Of a DNA stretch of 63,806 nt, positions 51,958-62,979 are shown piece after piece. Under the pieces are notes generated by a model. It was not told the DNA's origin and ran no database searches. It saw only the letters and a list, made by a program, of their open reading frames with translations. The position numbers and the translations under genes were made by a program. The stretch is from NCBI RefSeq assembly GCF_024580735.1, contig NZ_JANIJX010000022.1, positions 1 to 63,806 on the forward strand. The letters run 5' to 3'. Within the stretch, counting starts at the first letter, position 1, and the number at the start of each line of letters is the position of its first letter. The DNA comes from Brevibacterium moorei. GTDB taxonomy: Bacteria; Actinomycetota; Actinomycetes; Actinomycetales; Brevibacteriaceae.

Positions 51958-53250
51958 TCAGTTCCGGTGCACGGACTGCTGGGACTGCGCGGACCGCTTG
52001 GACAGCGGTGCGCAGACGATCGAGCCCACCAGCGCGACCAGGATGCCGATGACCGGCGGGATGCCGATCCCCAGGGCGCCCAGCACATAGGCCAGCACGC
52101 AGGCCACCACGTAGATGCCCAGGTTCACCCAGTTCACGCCCGGCAGGGATTCGCCCTCGGGCATCTGGGTGCGCCGCCAGCGTGCCAGGTAGTCGCCGAT
52201 GATCACGCCGCCCAGCGGCGGGATGAAGGTGCCCAGCAGGCCCAGGTAGTCCGGCAGGTGCTCGTTCACGCCCACCAGCGCAAGCACTGTGCCGATAACG
52301 GAGCCGGCGATGACGAACGGGGTCTTCGAGCGCTTGGAGAACAGTTCGGCGCCGGCCACCCCGAAGGCGTATGCCGCGTCTGCGTTGGACTTCCACAGGT
52401 TGCCGAACAGCAGGAACAGCCCCCAGCCGATCAGGCCCAGATTGAACAACACGAGCACGAAGTCGCCCTCGCCGAAGGTGATCGCGCCGATAGCACCGAA
52501 GAAGATCATCAGCCCGTTGCCGATCAGGAAGCCGATCACGCATGCCCAGACGGCCGGTGCCCCTGACTTGCCGAAGCGCGTCCAGTTGGGAGCCTGGGTG
52601 CCGGCGGACACGAAGGTGCCCACCACGGTCGTCACGGCCACGGCCAGGGTCATGTGCCCCGGCGGGTCGATCGCGGCCAGGCCGGACCAGCCGCCGACCT
52701 CCTCCAGTGAGCGGAACATGACCCAGAAGGCCAGGATCAGGATGAGCGGGGTCGACACCAGCGACACCCAGTACATGCCGTGGTAGCCATAGCAGGCGGT
52801 GGCGCACATGAGCACGCTGACGACCACCATGACCGCGGCGCGCGCGGCGTAGGACTCCCAGCCGAAGGCCTGGGACGTCAGGTCGCCGATCGTGCCGACG
52901 ACCACCCCGTACCAGCCGATCTGCGTGCCGCCCAGCAGCACCGAGGCCAGTTTCGACCCCTTGGTGCCCAAGGTATAGCGGGACATGACGACGGTGGTCA
53001 GGCCGGTCCGCGCGCCGATCCAGCCCAGGGTCGCGACATAGGCGCCCAGCACCACGGAGCCCACCAGGATGACCATGAGCAGGCCGGACAGGTCGAAGGA
53101 CTCGCCCAGGCTGGCGCCGGCCAGCATCGTGGGGGTGAAGATCGTGAAGCCCAGCAGCACGACCATGAGCGAGAAGAACCCCTTGCGGGCGTGCCGGGGC
53201 ACGGGGGTGACGGGGTAGTCCGGGTCGACGGGAACCTGCTCCGCGCTCAT
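51958..53250 (-). CDS. codB: Cytosine permease (NCS1 family)
   Basis: 430 residues with 12 helices. FFSLMVVLLGFTIFTPTMLAG in helix 1, IGARTGLTTVVMSRYTLG and YHGMYWVSLVSTP are typical NCS1 transporter segments. The gene starts at ATG 53250, overlapping the deaminase stop by 4 bases (ATGA), so the two are coupled. It imports cytosine for the deaminase encoded just before it. A close relative of E. coli CodB, although in E. coli the deaminase is of another type. Confidence 0.88.
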   Translation of the reverse strand: MSAEQVPVDPDYPVTPVPRHARKGFFSLMVVLLGFTIFTPTMLAGASLGESFDLSGLLMVILVGSVVLGAYVATLGWIGARTGLTTVVMSRYTLGTKGSKLASVLLGGTQIGWYGVVVGTIGDLTSQAFGWESYAARAAVMVVVSVLMCATACYGYHGMYWVSLVSTPLILILAFWVMFRSLEEVGGWSGLAAIDPPGHMTLAVAVTTVVGTFVSAGTQAPNWTRFGKSGAPAVWACVIGFLIGNGLMIFFGAIGAITFGEGDFVLVLFNLGLIGWGLFLLFGNLWKSNADAAYAFGVAGAELFSKRSKTPFVIAGSVIGTVLALVGVNEHLPDYLGLLGTFIPPLGGVIIGDYLARWRRTQMPEGESLPGVNWVNLGIYVVACVLAYVLGALGIGIPPVIGILVALVGSIVCAPLSKRSAQSQQSVHRN

Positions 53251-53741
53251 GCGAGTTCTGCGGTTTCCACGCCGATGTCCTCGGCCCAGATCTGCGGGCG
53301 CTCGTCGAGCATTTTCTGCATCAGCGCCACGCAGCGGGCGTCGTCGGCGTTGATGACCTCGACGCCGTTGGCACGCAGCCAGTCCTCGGAGGCCTCGAAG
53401 GCGCGGTTCTCGCCCATGACCACGCGCGGGATGTCGTAGAGGATGGCGGAGCCGGCGCACATGGTACACGGGGACAGGGTCGTGTAGAGGGTGGATTCAC
53501 GATAGACATTGGCGGGCAGACGGCCGGCGTTCTCCAGGCAGTCGGTTTCGCCATGGCGGGTCGCGCTGTCCATCTGCACGCGCTGGTTGTGGCCCACCGC
53601 CAGGACCTTGCCGCTCTTGTGGACCAGGGCCGCGCCGATCGGCACGCCGCCCTCGTTCCAGCTGATCTCGGCCTGTTCGATCGCCAGGTCCAGGTACTTC
53701 TGATCGTCGGCGCCAAGCGCGCTGGGTGCTGTTGCAGTCAT
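53247..53741 (-). CDS. Cytosine deaminase, zinc CDA-fold (yeast type)
   Basis: 164 residues. The zinc site is RHGETDCLENAG (His and proton-shuttle Glu) and SPCTMCAGSAILYDI (two cysteines). The sequence around it, with VPIGAALVHKSGKVLAVGHN and ENRAFEASEDWL, is that of the small fungal-type cytosine deaminase, not the large TIM-barrel CodA. It turns cytosine to uracil and ammonia. The ATG is 7 bases after TAAAGT on the minus strand with no ribosome binding site. The following gene is codB, so this is a transport-salvage pair. Confidence 0.87.
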   Translation of the reverse strand: MTATAPSALGADDQKYLDLAIEQAEISWNEGGVPIGAALVHKSGKVLAVGHNQRVQMDSATRHGETDCLENAGRLPANVYRESTLYTTLSPCTMCAGSAILYDIPRVVMGENRAFEASEDWLRANGVEVINADDARCVALMQKMLDERPQIWAEDIGVETAELA

Positions 53742-53773
53742 ACCCACAACTTTAGAGGAAGCTGAGTGTTCGG

Positions 53774-54181
53774 CTACAGCACGGGTTTGCCACCGGAGCG
53801 CGCCGCGTGCCCGCGCCAGTGGAACCACCCGAGGACCACGCCGGTGAGCAGCAGGGCGACGCCGATCCAGAACAGCACGTGCGCCGGGCCGATCCACTGC
53901 ACGGTCGTGGTCTCCCAGGCCGGGGCGCCGGCGGGTCCGCCGCCGGGGTCTCCTCCCCCGGACTGCCGGCAGACGAGAACGGGCGGGAAGAAGCGGAGTT
54001 CGATCATAGATGAGGACGTTTCACCGAGCGCCGCGCCCGGATCGCACCCGTTCCAGCTCTCGGCGGAGTGTTCGGCTTGCCTCGACTGGAGCAACAGCAT
54101 CGGGTAGGTCAGCAGCAGGCAGAGCACCCCGAAGGTGGCGCAGACCCGCGCCGGACCGGATGTGTGCTTCTCATTGCGCAT
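53774..54181 (-). CDS. Membrane protein of unknown function
   Basis: 135 residues with two helices (about 12-32 and 100-120). The outer loop of about 65 residues carries cysteines in WNGCDPG and LVCRQSGG and a Gly/Pro stretch; the C-terminus has WFHWRGHAARSG. No family recognised. The ATG is 7 bases after TAAGCT on the minus strand, with no ribosome binding site. The gene lies between the deaminase and the riboswitch, divergent from the riboflavin operon. Confidence 0.65.
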   Translation of the reverse strand: MRNEKHTSGPARVCATFGVLCLLLTYPMLLLQSRQAEHSAESWNGCDPGAALGETSSSMIELRFFPPVLVCRQSGGGDPGGGPAGAPAWETTTVQWIGPAHVLFWIGVALLLTGVVLGWFHWRGHAARSGGKPVL

Positions 54182-54250
54182 GCCCGCCAGCTTAACCCGA
54201 CGGCGAGACGCCCTTGCGGAACTCGATTCCAGGGTTTACTTTTGAATACG

Positions 54251-54385
54251 TGTTCCGGGGACGGTGAGATTCCGTACCGGCGGTATAGTCCGCGACCCGA
54301 ACGCCGTGTCCCGAACGGGGCCCGCGCGTCCGGTTGACTCGGTGGGATTCCGAGACCGACAGTGAAAGTCTGGATGGGAGGAACA
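54251..54385 (+). promoter_or_regulatory. FMN riboswitch (RFN element)
   Basis: Stem P1 is TGTTCC (54251-54256) with GGAACA (54380-54385). The conserved RFN words are present: GACGGTGAGATTCCG, ACCGGCGGTA, AGTCCGCGA, then GGTTGACTCGGTGGGATTCC, GACCGACAGTGAAAGTC and TGGATGGGAG. It binds FMN and controls the rib operon beginning at 54549. Confidence 0.95.
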
Positions 54386-54421
54386 ACAGGCACCGTGCCT
54401 GTTCGCATTCGCGACGCCCTG

Positions 54422-54542
54422 GTTCCTCGAGTCCTCCTCGAAGTCCGGTACCGCCGCATGTGGATGGCCCGGGTGGCGGCGCATACCGTCACAGCACTCG
54501 CACCGTTCGGCGTACCTCCCTCACCTCGGGTAGAAGGTGAGG
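54422..54542 (+). promoter_or_regulatory. Expression platform of the FMN riboswitch
   Basis: CCTCACCT (54519-54526) pairs with AGGTGAGG (54535-54542), which contains the GAGG ribosome binding site of ribD, so the stem would hide it. Two upstream pairings could compete with the aptamer: GTTCCTC (54422-54428) with the P1 strand GAGGAAC (54378-54384), and TACCGCCG (54449-54456) with the aptamer word CGGCGGTA (54278-54285). This suggests translational control. The folding is by eye. Confidence 0.65.
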
Positions 54543-54548
54543 TTGAGA

Positions 54549-55778
54549 GTGAACCGGACGGTTTTTTCGTCCCCCGGGGCCATGGGCTTCACAGCCGCCG
54601 AGGCCGCGGCGATGGACGCCGCCCTGGCGGCAGCAGCACTCGGAGTCCGCGGGGCGAACCCGCTGGTGGGGGCCTCGGTCCTGGGCGCCGACGGTGACTG
54701 CGTGACCGGCTACCACCGGGGAGCCGGCACCCCGCATGCGGAGATCGACGCACTGGCGCGCGCCCGGGCGGCGGGCATCGACCTGGGCACGGCGACGCTG
54801 CTGGTGACGCTGGAGCCCTGCAATCACACCGGCCGCACCGGCCCCTGCGCCCGGGCCATCATCGCCGCCGGCATCCCCCGGGTGATCTTCGCCCAGGCCG
54901 ACCCGGTACCCGGTCACGGCGGCGGCGCCGAAACCCTGCTCGACGCCGGCGTCGAGGTTCGCTCCGGTCTGCGCGGCGCCGCCGCCGGCGCGCTGAACGC
55001 GCGGTGGTTCGCCGCCGCTCGGGGCGCGCGACCCTTCGTCACCGCCAAGATCGCGCAGTCCCTGGACGGGTTCTCGGCGGCGGCCGATGGCACGAGCCAG
55101 TGGATCACCTCGGCGCAGGCCCGCGAGCACGCCCACGGGGTGCGCGGCCGGGTCGATGCGATCCTGGTGGGCACCGGCACGGTGCTGGCCGACGACCCAC
55201 GGTTGAGCGCGCGCCTGCCCACGGGCGAGCCGGCCGAGCGCCAGCCGGTACCGGTGGTCATCGGCTCCCGGGACGTGCCCGCAGATGCACAGCTGCGCGC
55301 AAATCCGGGCCTGCGGCAGTACCGGCCAGCGGGCTCGGGGTTGCGGTCCGAGGCCGCGGGCGGTGCCGGCGAAGGTGCAGCCGAGCCGGAATTCTTGCTC
55401 CGGGTCCTGCGGGATCTCAAGGCAGACGGCTGCGACCATGTGCTGGTTGAGGGCGGGCCAGGCCTGGTCGGCTCGTTCCTGCAGGCGGGACTGGTCGACG
55501 AGCTGCTGGTCTATACCGCTCCCCTGCTCCTGGGCGCGGGCACGCCCAGTGTTCGCCTGCCCGGCATCGGAACCCTGCGCGATGCCCTGGCCTTCACCCC
55601 GGACCCGGCCTCGGCACCGGCCTCTGCCCCAGTCCGCTTGGGGCCCGACATGCTGACCCGCCTGGTGCCCGTAGAGGCAGACGGGCCGGGCTCGGCGGGC
55701 CCCGGTCCCAGCTCCGGGCAGCCACCCGCCGACTCGGCACCACAGACTTCCACCGACAACTCTCAAGGAGACGCATAG
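54549..55778 (+). CDS. ribD: Bifunctional riboflavin deaminase/reductase RibD
   Basis: 409 residues. The N-terminal deaminase has the zinc site: [10 protein letters not shown], then [17 protein letters not shown]. The C-terminal reductase has [15 protein letters not shown] and [16 protein letters not shown]. It deaminates the pyrimidine made from GTP and reduces its ribosyl side chain. I choose GTG 54549 because GAGG is 6 bases upstream; GTG 54537 and ATG 54582 are also possible. The C-terminus has a Pro/Ser-rich tail. Stop overlaps the ribE start by one base. Confidence 0.92.
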   Translation: MNRTVFSSPGAMGFTAAEAAAMDAALAAAALGVRGANPLVGASVLGADGDCVTGYHRGAGTPHAEIDALARARAAGIDLGTATLLVTLEPCNHTGRTGPCARAIIAAGIPRVIFAQADPVPGHGGGAETLLDAGVEVRSGLRGAAAGALNARWFAAARGARPFVTAKIAQSLDGFSAAADGTSQWITSAQAREHAHGVRGRVDAILVGTGTVLADDPRLSARLPTGEPAERQPVPVVIGSRDVPADAQLRANPGLRQYRPAGSGLRSEAAGGAGEGAAEPEFLLRVLRDLKADGCDHVLVEGGPGLVGSFLQAGLVDELLVYTAPLLLGAGTPSVRLPGIGTLRDALAFTPDPASAPASAPVRLGPDMLTRLVPVEADGPGSAGPGPSSGQPPADSAPQTSTDNSQGDA

Positions 55779-56520
55779 TGTTCACCGGAATCATCGAGGC
55801 CCTCGGCACCGTCACCGCCCTGGAGTCCCTGCCCGACGGCAGTGCCCGCATCACGATCGACGCGGGCCGGCTGATCGAGGACCTGCCGCGCGGGGGCTCG
55901 CTGGCGGTCAACGGCGTCTGCCTCACCGCGGTCCCCGCACCCCGCGCCGAGTCGTCACAAAAGTGCGACGAAACCTCCGCCGAACGCACATTCATGACGA
56001 CTCGGCGGGGGGCGGACGGAGTCTTCACCGCCGATGTCATGGGCGAGACCCTGCGGTTGACCTCGTTGGGGGACCTGGCTCCGGGCAGCCGGGTCAATCT
56101 GGAGCGGTGTCTGAGCCCCTCCGGGCGCTTCGACGGGCACATCGTGCAGGGCCATGTGGACGGCACCGGCGTGCTGGCCTCGATCGCCGACCACGGATCC
56201 TGGGCCGTCTACCGCTTCACCGTGCCGAGCGACCTGGCGCCGTTCACCGCGCTCAAGGGCTCGATCGCCATCGACGGGGTGTCCCTGACGATCAGCGGGG
56301 TCAGCCCGGCGCCCGGGACCTCGGCGCCGGAGGACGGTGCCGCGCACTGGGTCGAGGTCAGCCTGATCCCGGCCACCCGAGAACACACGATCCTGGGCGA
56401 GGCCGCACCGGGGCGCCGCGTCAACCTCGAGGTCGACGTCATCGCCAAGTACGCCGCCCGCCTCACCGCATTCGCAACCGTACCGACAGCACAGAACGCA
56501 AGCACAGAAGGAGCCACCGC

Positions 56521-56524
<4 letters not shown>
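55778..56524 (+). CDS. ribE: Riboflavin synthase alpha chain
   Basis: 248 residues. The signature [15 protein letters not shown] is at the N-terminus, and two similar barrels follow: VNGVCLTAV in the first and [11 protein letters not shown] in the second, with [10 protein letters not shown] between them. It converts two lumazine molecules to riboflavin. The first barrel carries an insert of about 10-15 residues ([17 protein letters not shown]). GTG 55778 has AAGGAG 8 bases upstream. Confidence 0.93.
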
Positions 56525-58601
<2,077 letters not shown>

Positions 58602-58611
58602 CAACCCCGGC

Positions 58612-58685
58612 AGTGGCTCCACACATGCATGGGTGGCAGCAAAACTCACGATCTTTGCTGCCACCGGTGCCATTGTGGAGCCACT
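58612..58685 (+). terminator. Double-stem hairpin after ribH
   Basis: An outer stem AGTGGCTCCAC (58612-58622) with GTGGAGCCACT (58675-58685) encloses a stem of 12 bp (58632-58643 with 58654-58665). It starts 11 bases after the ribH stop codon, so it is a probable operon terminator, though no T run follows. Confidence 0.75.
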
Positions 58686-58758
58686 CGACAAGGCGCAGGC
58701 ACCTGGCCCAACGGGCGCCCAACTGGCGAGAGCCACTCGGCAAGGCGCGGCACCCGGA
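58679..58758. repeat. Direct repeat after the riboflavin operon
   Basis: GAGCCACTCGACAAGGCGC at 58679-58697 recurs with one change at 58730-58748, both followed by GGCACC-like words. The spacing is 51 bases. Confidence 0.65.
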
Positions 58759-58763
58759 CATGC

Positions 58764-58799
58764 GAAACGGGCCCGGATCTTTCGATCCGGGCCCGTTTC
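58764..58799 (+). terminator. Perfect 16-bp terminator hairpin
   Basis: GAAACGGGCCCGGATC (58764-58779), loop TTTC, then the reverse complement (58784-58799). Confidence 0.8.
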
Positions 58800-58830
58800 C
58801 CCCATAAAGACTCTCCAACCAAGAAGAGAA

Positions 58831-59170
58831 GTGAGGCCGGTCCATAAAGTTCGGTACCACTCCCCAAAAGACGAGCCCCGCAGCTCGCCACCGAAGAACC
58901 GGCCTCACTGGTGATAACCATACGGAGCCACCCTGGACCGGCCCTGGGATGGCCGTGAACGCTTCATGGCAATGGAATGGCAGAAAGCTGAATCAGTCCG
59001 ATCCCTGTCCGCCACCGGCCGACCGACGACCCTCCGCCACCCCACCCACGAACCGCCCGGCGAGGTATTTGACCGCGGCCCGGGCGAAACGAAAGTATAT
59101 AAATTGCACATTGAGACTCAGACCACAGTAGTTCAGGGCGCATCGGCTCCGAACACAGTGGCTCTGAGTC
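58831..59170. other. Non-coding stretch upstream of the MHS transporter
   Basis: No convincing gene is seen from 58602 to 59196. GTGAGGCCGGT (58831-58841) pairs with ACCGGCCTCAC (58898-58908), with smaller stems inside. Further on, GACTCAGA (59115-59122) pairs with TCTGAGTC (59163-59170) just before the ribosome binding site. TTGACC at 59069 and TATATA at 59096 are -35 and -10-like but 21 bases apart. The region may hold an uncharacterised RNA or a remnant of a mobile repeat. Confidence 0.45.
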
Positions 59171-59196
59171 CGCTACTTTCAACGACGAAAGGCATC

Positions 59197-60582
59197 ATGA
59201 CTACAAGCGCAGTGCAGCACCGAACATCTGCCGCGGCCCCGCCCGCCTCCAAGCACAAGGGCCTGCTGGCCGCCGGGCTGATCGGCTCGTCGATCGAATG
59301 GTACGACTTCTTCCTCTACGGCACAGCCGCCGCGATCGTGTTCCCCCACGTGTTCTTCCCGGAGACCAATGCCCTGGTCGGCACGATGCTCGCGTTCTCC
59401 ACCTTCTGGGCCGGTTTCATCGCCCGGCCCATCGGAGGCCTGCTGGCCGGCAACTATGGCGACAAGCTGGGGCGCAAGCCCATGGTCGTCATCGCCCTGA
59501 CCGGTATGGCGGTCTTCACCTTCATCATCGGCTGCCTGCCATCGGCGGGCACCATCGGCGCGGCCGCCCCAGTCCTGCTGGTAGTCTGCCGGTTCGTCCA
59601 GGGTGCGGCCTGCGGAGCGCAGTGGGGCGGTATGGCCCTGTTGCTCAGCGAGTCCGCCGGCCCCAAGCACCGCGCGTTCTCCGGCTCCTTCACCCAGCTG
59701 GGCGTGCCCTGCGGCGCGCTGCTGGGCAACCTGGTGTTCGTGGGCGTGTCGGTGGCGCTGAGTCAAGACGCCTTCACCACCTGGGGCTGGCGCATCCCCT
59801 TCTGGGCCACCGCCCTGCTGGTCCCGATCGTCATGTACATCCAGCTCAAGGTCGAGGACTCCCCCGAGTTCAAGCAGCTGGAAGAAGAGGTCGCAGCCGG
59901 CCAAGCGGACAAGCCCGCAGTCGTCAAGACCCCGCTGTGGCAGGCCGTCAAGTCGAACTGGAAGACCATCCTGTTGGCGGCCGGCACCCTGTCCGGCACC
60001 AACTGCATCTTCTACATCTCGATCGCCGGCGTCCTGTCCTACGGCACCAAATATCTGAACATGGACTACAACCAGATGTTGTTGGGCGCCATGGCCTCCT
60101 GTGTGGCCGGAGCGATCTTCATGGTCATCGGCGGCAAGCTGGCCGACTCCCACGGCCGCAAACCGGTCATCCTGATCGGCGGAATCGGCGTGCTGGCCTT
60201 CGCATTCCCATACTTCGCCCTGGTCAACACCGCCAACATCTGGCTGTTCACCGTCGCCGTGACCATCGCCAGCTGCTTCCAGTCACTCATCTACGCGCCG
60301 ATCGCGGCCTACTTCGGTGAGCTGTTCGCCCCGCAGATCCGCTACTCCGCCGTGTCCCTGGCCTATCAGCTCAATGCGATTGTGGTCTCCGGTTCGACCC
60401 CGGTGGTGATGACCTGGATCATCGCGAAGATGAACGGGTCGACCCTGGGCATCACACTGTTCGTCTGCCTGACCGCGCTGTGCACGATCCTGTGCACCCT
60501 GCCCCTGCGCGAGACGAACCCCAAGCACGTCCGCGAGAACCCCACCGCAGTGCCGGGTGAACACCTGCACTCGAACGCCTGA
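59197..60582 (+). CDS. MHS-family MFS transporter (metabolite:proton symporter)
   Basis: 461 residues with 12 helices. LIGSSIEWYDFFLYGTAAAI in helix 1, FIARPIGGLLAGNYGDKLGRKPM (helix 2 and loop 2-3) and ALLLSESAGPKHRAFSGSFTQ are the marks of the MHS group (ShiA, ProP and relatives). The second half has GKLADSHGRKPVILIGG and LFAPQIRYSAVSLAYQLN. It brings in an organic acid or osmolyte with protons. GAAAGG lies 7 bases before ATG 59197. Substrate unknown. Confidence 0.88.
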   Translation: MTTSAVQHRTSAAAPPASKHKGLLAAGLIGSSIEWYDFFLYGTAAAIVFPHVFFPETNALVGTMLAFSTFWAGFIARPIGGLLAGNYGDKLGRKPMVVIALTGMAVFTFIIGCLPSAGTIGAAAPVLLVVCRFVQGAACGAQWGGMALLLSESAGPKHRAFSGSFTQLGVPCGALLGNLVFVGVSVALSQDAFTTWGWRIPFWATALLVPIVMYIQLKVEDSPEFKQLEEEVAAGQADKPAVVKTPLWQAVKSNWKTILLAAGTLSGTNCIFYISIAGVLSYGTKYLNMDYNQMLLGAMASCVAGAIFMVIGGKLADSHGRKPVILIGGIGVLAFAFPYFALVNTANIWLFTVAVTIASCFQSLIYAPIAAYFGELFAPQIRYSAVSLAYQLNAIVVSGSTPVVMTWIIAKMNGSTLGITLFVCLTALCTILCTLPLRETNPKHVRENPTAVPGEHLHSNA

Positions 60583-60597
60583 GCAAGGGCAAAAGGA

Positions 60598-60651
60598 ATG
60601 GGGCCGAGGTCCCGGCCGGGTTCACAGACCCGGCCGGGACCTCGGCCCCAT
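60598..60651. terminator. Perfect 24-bp hairpin between convergent genes
   Basis: Arms 60598-60621 and 60628-60651 are exact complements, loop TCACAG. It separates the MHS transporter from the acyl-CoA synthetase and would stop both transcripts. Confidence 0.85.
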
Positions 60652-60684
60652 CGCCATTCAGCCGGCGCCTCAGCCGACCGGCGT

Positions 60685-62355
60685 TCAGTCGACTTCGATG
60701 CTGCGCTTGAGGATCTTGCCCGTGGCGCCCTTGGGCAGGGACTCGACGAACACGATGCGCCGCGGGATCTTGTAGGCGGCCAGGTTCTCGCGCGTATAGG
60801 CCTCGATCTCGTCCTCGGTCAGGGTGACGCCGGGCATCGGCGTGATGACCGCGGTGACCGTCTGGCCGTACTTCTCATCGGGGATGCCGATGACGGCGAC
60901 CTCCAGGATGCCGGGGTGCTCGTAGAGGACCTCTTCGACCTCGCGCGGGTAGACGTTGTAGCCGCCGTGGATGATGAGGTCCTTGAGCCGGTCGACGATG
61001 TAGAGGTAGCCGTCTTCGTCCATCCGGCCCAGGTCGCCGGTGTGGAAGAAGCCCTCGTCGTCGAAGACCTTGGCGGTGGCCTCGGGGTTGTTCCAGTATC
61101 CGGCCATGACGTTGACGCCCTTGACGCAGACCTCGCCGACCTCGCCAGGGGCGACCCGATTGCCCTCGTCGTCCTTGACACACAGTTCGGGCTGGCCGTT
61201 GGTGGGCAGGCCCACGGAGCCCACGACGATCCTGCCGTCGCGCGGATTGACCGAGGCGTTGGCCGTCGTCTCCGTGAGCCCGTAGCCCTCCGTGATGGTC
61301 GCGCCGAAGCGCTGCTCGAACTGGCGCATCACCTCGGCGGCGATAGACGCCCCGCCGGAGATCGCGATGCGCAGGCTGCTGACGTCGTAGTCGCCCGGTG
61401 CGTGCACGACCGCGTTCCACATGGTGGGCACGCCGCCGGTGACGGTGACCCTGTCCGTCTGGATCACCTGCAGGTATTCGATCGGGTTGAAGCGCGGCAG
61501 CAGGGTGATGGGCGCGCCGCAGTTCATAGCCGACAGCAGCACGCTGACCAGACCGAACACGTGGAACAGCGGCAGCGCGGTGGCGAAGACGTCATCGGGG
61601 GTGCCGCCACAGGCCTCACAGCACATCCTGCCGGTGGCCACCAGGTTGTCCACGGTCAGAATGGCACCCTTCGGGTTGCCCGTGGTGCCCGAGGTGTAGA
61701 GCAGGACCGCGACGTCCTCGCCCGTGCGCGGCACGGGTTGGTAGGACTCCCAGCCCGCTTCCGTGGCAGCGCCCAGCCGGGCTGCGTCGATCAGCGCGAT
61801 ATCGGCGTAGGCGAGGGCCGGCGCGGAGCCCGCTGCGGCCTCGGCGTCCGTTGCACCGCCGGCCGGGGCGGCCCCGGTGCCGGCCCCCTCCGAAAGTTCG
61901 GCTACGGCCTTCTGGGCCGCGGAGTTGCAGACGGGGTGGGCGATGACGGCCGAGGCGCCGGAGTCGCTGAGGAAATGCCGGAGTTCGCGCGCGGTCGACA
62001 GGGGGTTGACGGGAACGACGATGAGGCCCGCGGCCTGGGCTGCGAAGAACTCGACGACGAATTCCGCGGTGGTCGGGCAGATCAGCACGATTCGCTCGCC
62101 CACACTGTAGGCCGCGGTGAGTTCTTGAGCGCGCGCCGTGACCAGGCCGGCCAACTGGGCTCGGGTGATCTCCAATCTGGGGTCACCCGGTTCCGCGGGC
62201 AGGGGGCCGCGGACCGCGATGCGCTGCGGGTCGGCCTGCGCATTGGCGAAGACGATGTCGGCGACGTTCCGGTGCTGGGACGCGGGGTCGGGAGTCGGGC
62301 CGGTCGTTGCGGGGGTGTGTGCTGGAGTGCTGGATGTTGCCGTGCTGGATGCCAC
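60685..62355 (-). CDS. Long-chain acyl-CoA synthetase/AMP-dependent ligase
   Basis: 556 residues. The phosphate loop is LLYTSGTTGNPKGAIL, then TALPLFHVFGL, the adenine segment GYGLTETTANAS, and the hinge and C-terminal core FFHTGDLGRMDEDGYLYIVD, with the catalytic lysine in LPKGATGKILKR. It activates fatty or aromatic acids to acyl-CoA through an acyl-AMP. An Ala/Gly-rich insert lies near residue 165-185. I choose GTG 62355, with AAGGAG 6 bases upstream, over ATG 62373, which contains that site within its own first codons. Confidence 0.88.
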   Translation of the reverse strand: MASSTATSSTPAHTPATTGPTPDPASQHRNVADIVFANAQADPQRIAVRGPLPAEPGDPRLEITRAQLAGLVTARAQELTAAYSVGERIVLICPTTAEFVVEFFAAQAAGLIVVPVNPLSTARELRHFLSDSGASAVIAHPVCNSAAQKAVAELSEGAGTGAAPAGGATDAEAAAGSAPALAYADIALIDAARLGAATEAGWESYQPVPRTGEDVAVLLYTSGTTGNPKGAILTVDNLVATGRMCCEACGGTPDDVFATALPLFHVFGLVSVLLSAMNCGAPITLLPRFNPIEYLQVIQTDRVTVTGGVPTMWNAVVHAPGDYDVSSLRIAISGGASIAAEVMRQFEQRFGATITEGYGLTETTANASVNPRDGRIVVGSVGLPTNGQPELCVKDDEGNRVAPGEVGEVCVKGVNVMAGYWNNPEATAKVFDDEGFFHTGDLGRMDEDGYLYIVDRLKDLIIHGGYNVYPREVEEVLYEHPGILEVAVIGIPDEKYGQTVTAVITPMPGVTLTEDEIEAYTRENLAAYKIPRRIVFVESLPKGATGKILKRSIEVD

Positions 62356-62444
62356 GATGCTCCTTCGAATCATGGAAATGCGTGCGGGCGGACTCGGACA
62401 TCCGCCGTCGTGTTCATGCTATCGCAGGGATGTTACCCGGATCA

Positions 62445-62960
62445 CTACAGGTGGTGGATGGCGGGTGCTGTGCGTGCGAACCGTCGCCGGGCCAGGAACT
62501 TCACGAATATGCCGATGGGGACGACCAGGACGGCGTAGGCGAACATGAACCAGATCCCGAACGTGTACTCCTCCAGCCACGGCACGAACAGGCACAGGGA
62601 CACCAGCGCGAAGTAGCAGCCCAGCAGCGACCAGAGGATTGCCGCGCTCCAGCCCGGGTGTTTGAACAGGAAGGTCACGCTCAGGTCCAGCAGCAGGCAC
62701 GGGACCGCAATGAAACCGACTATGAGAAAGTAGAACCCCGCCACGTCCAGCGATCCGTAGTCCCGATCCCAGGGGCGGTTGATGAGCAGGCTGAGCACCA
62801 TGCCCGAGGTGATCGCCGCCGCGGTCCACCCGATCAGCGCCGAGGCGTACGGCCGGCCCGCCATTGCATGGGAGGTGCCGTGCTCCATCGTGCGGGAGTC
62901 CCCGTGCGATGGCGAACGGATGCCGTCGCCCGCCGAAGCGGGCATCGCGTTCTGTGTCAT
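62445..62960 (-). CDS. Four-helix membrane protein of unknown function
   Basis: 171 residues. Four hydrophobic segments (about 35-55, 65-87, 93-115, 130-152) follow a Ser/His/Gly-rich N-terminus. The C-terminus is basic (KFLARRRFARTAP). No family recognised. The ATG at 62960 is 6 bases after TATGAT on the minus strand (62967-62972) with no ribosome binding site. Two more small membrane genes lie upstream on the same strand, but this gene has its own -10 box, so it may be separate. Confidence 0.65.
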   Translation of the reverse strand: MTQNAMPASAGDGIRSPSHGDSRTMEHGTSHAMAGRPYASALIGWTAAAITSGMVLSLLINRPWDRDYGSLDVAGFYFLIVGFIAVPCLLLDLSVTFLFKHPGWSAAILWSLLGCYFALVSLCLFVPWLEEYTFGIWFMFAYAVLVVPIGIFVKFLARRRFARTAPAIHHL

Positions 62961-62979
62961 GGCCTCATCATATGGTCCG

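Noticed and set aside
60598..62538. A 646-residue frame antisense to the acyl-CoA synthetase
   Set aside because: The minus-strand gene has all the family motifs; the plus-strand frame has none.
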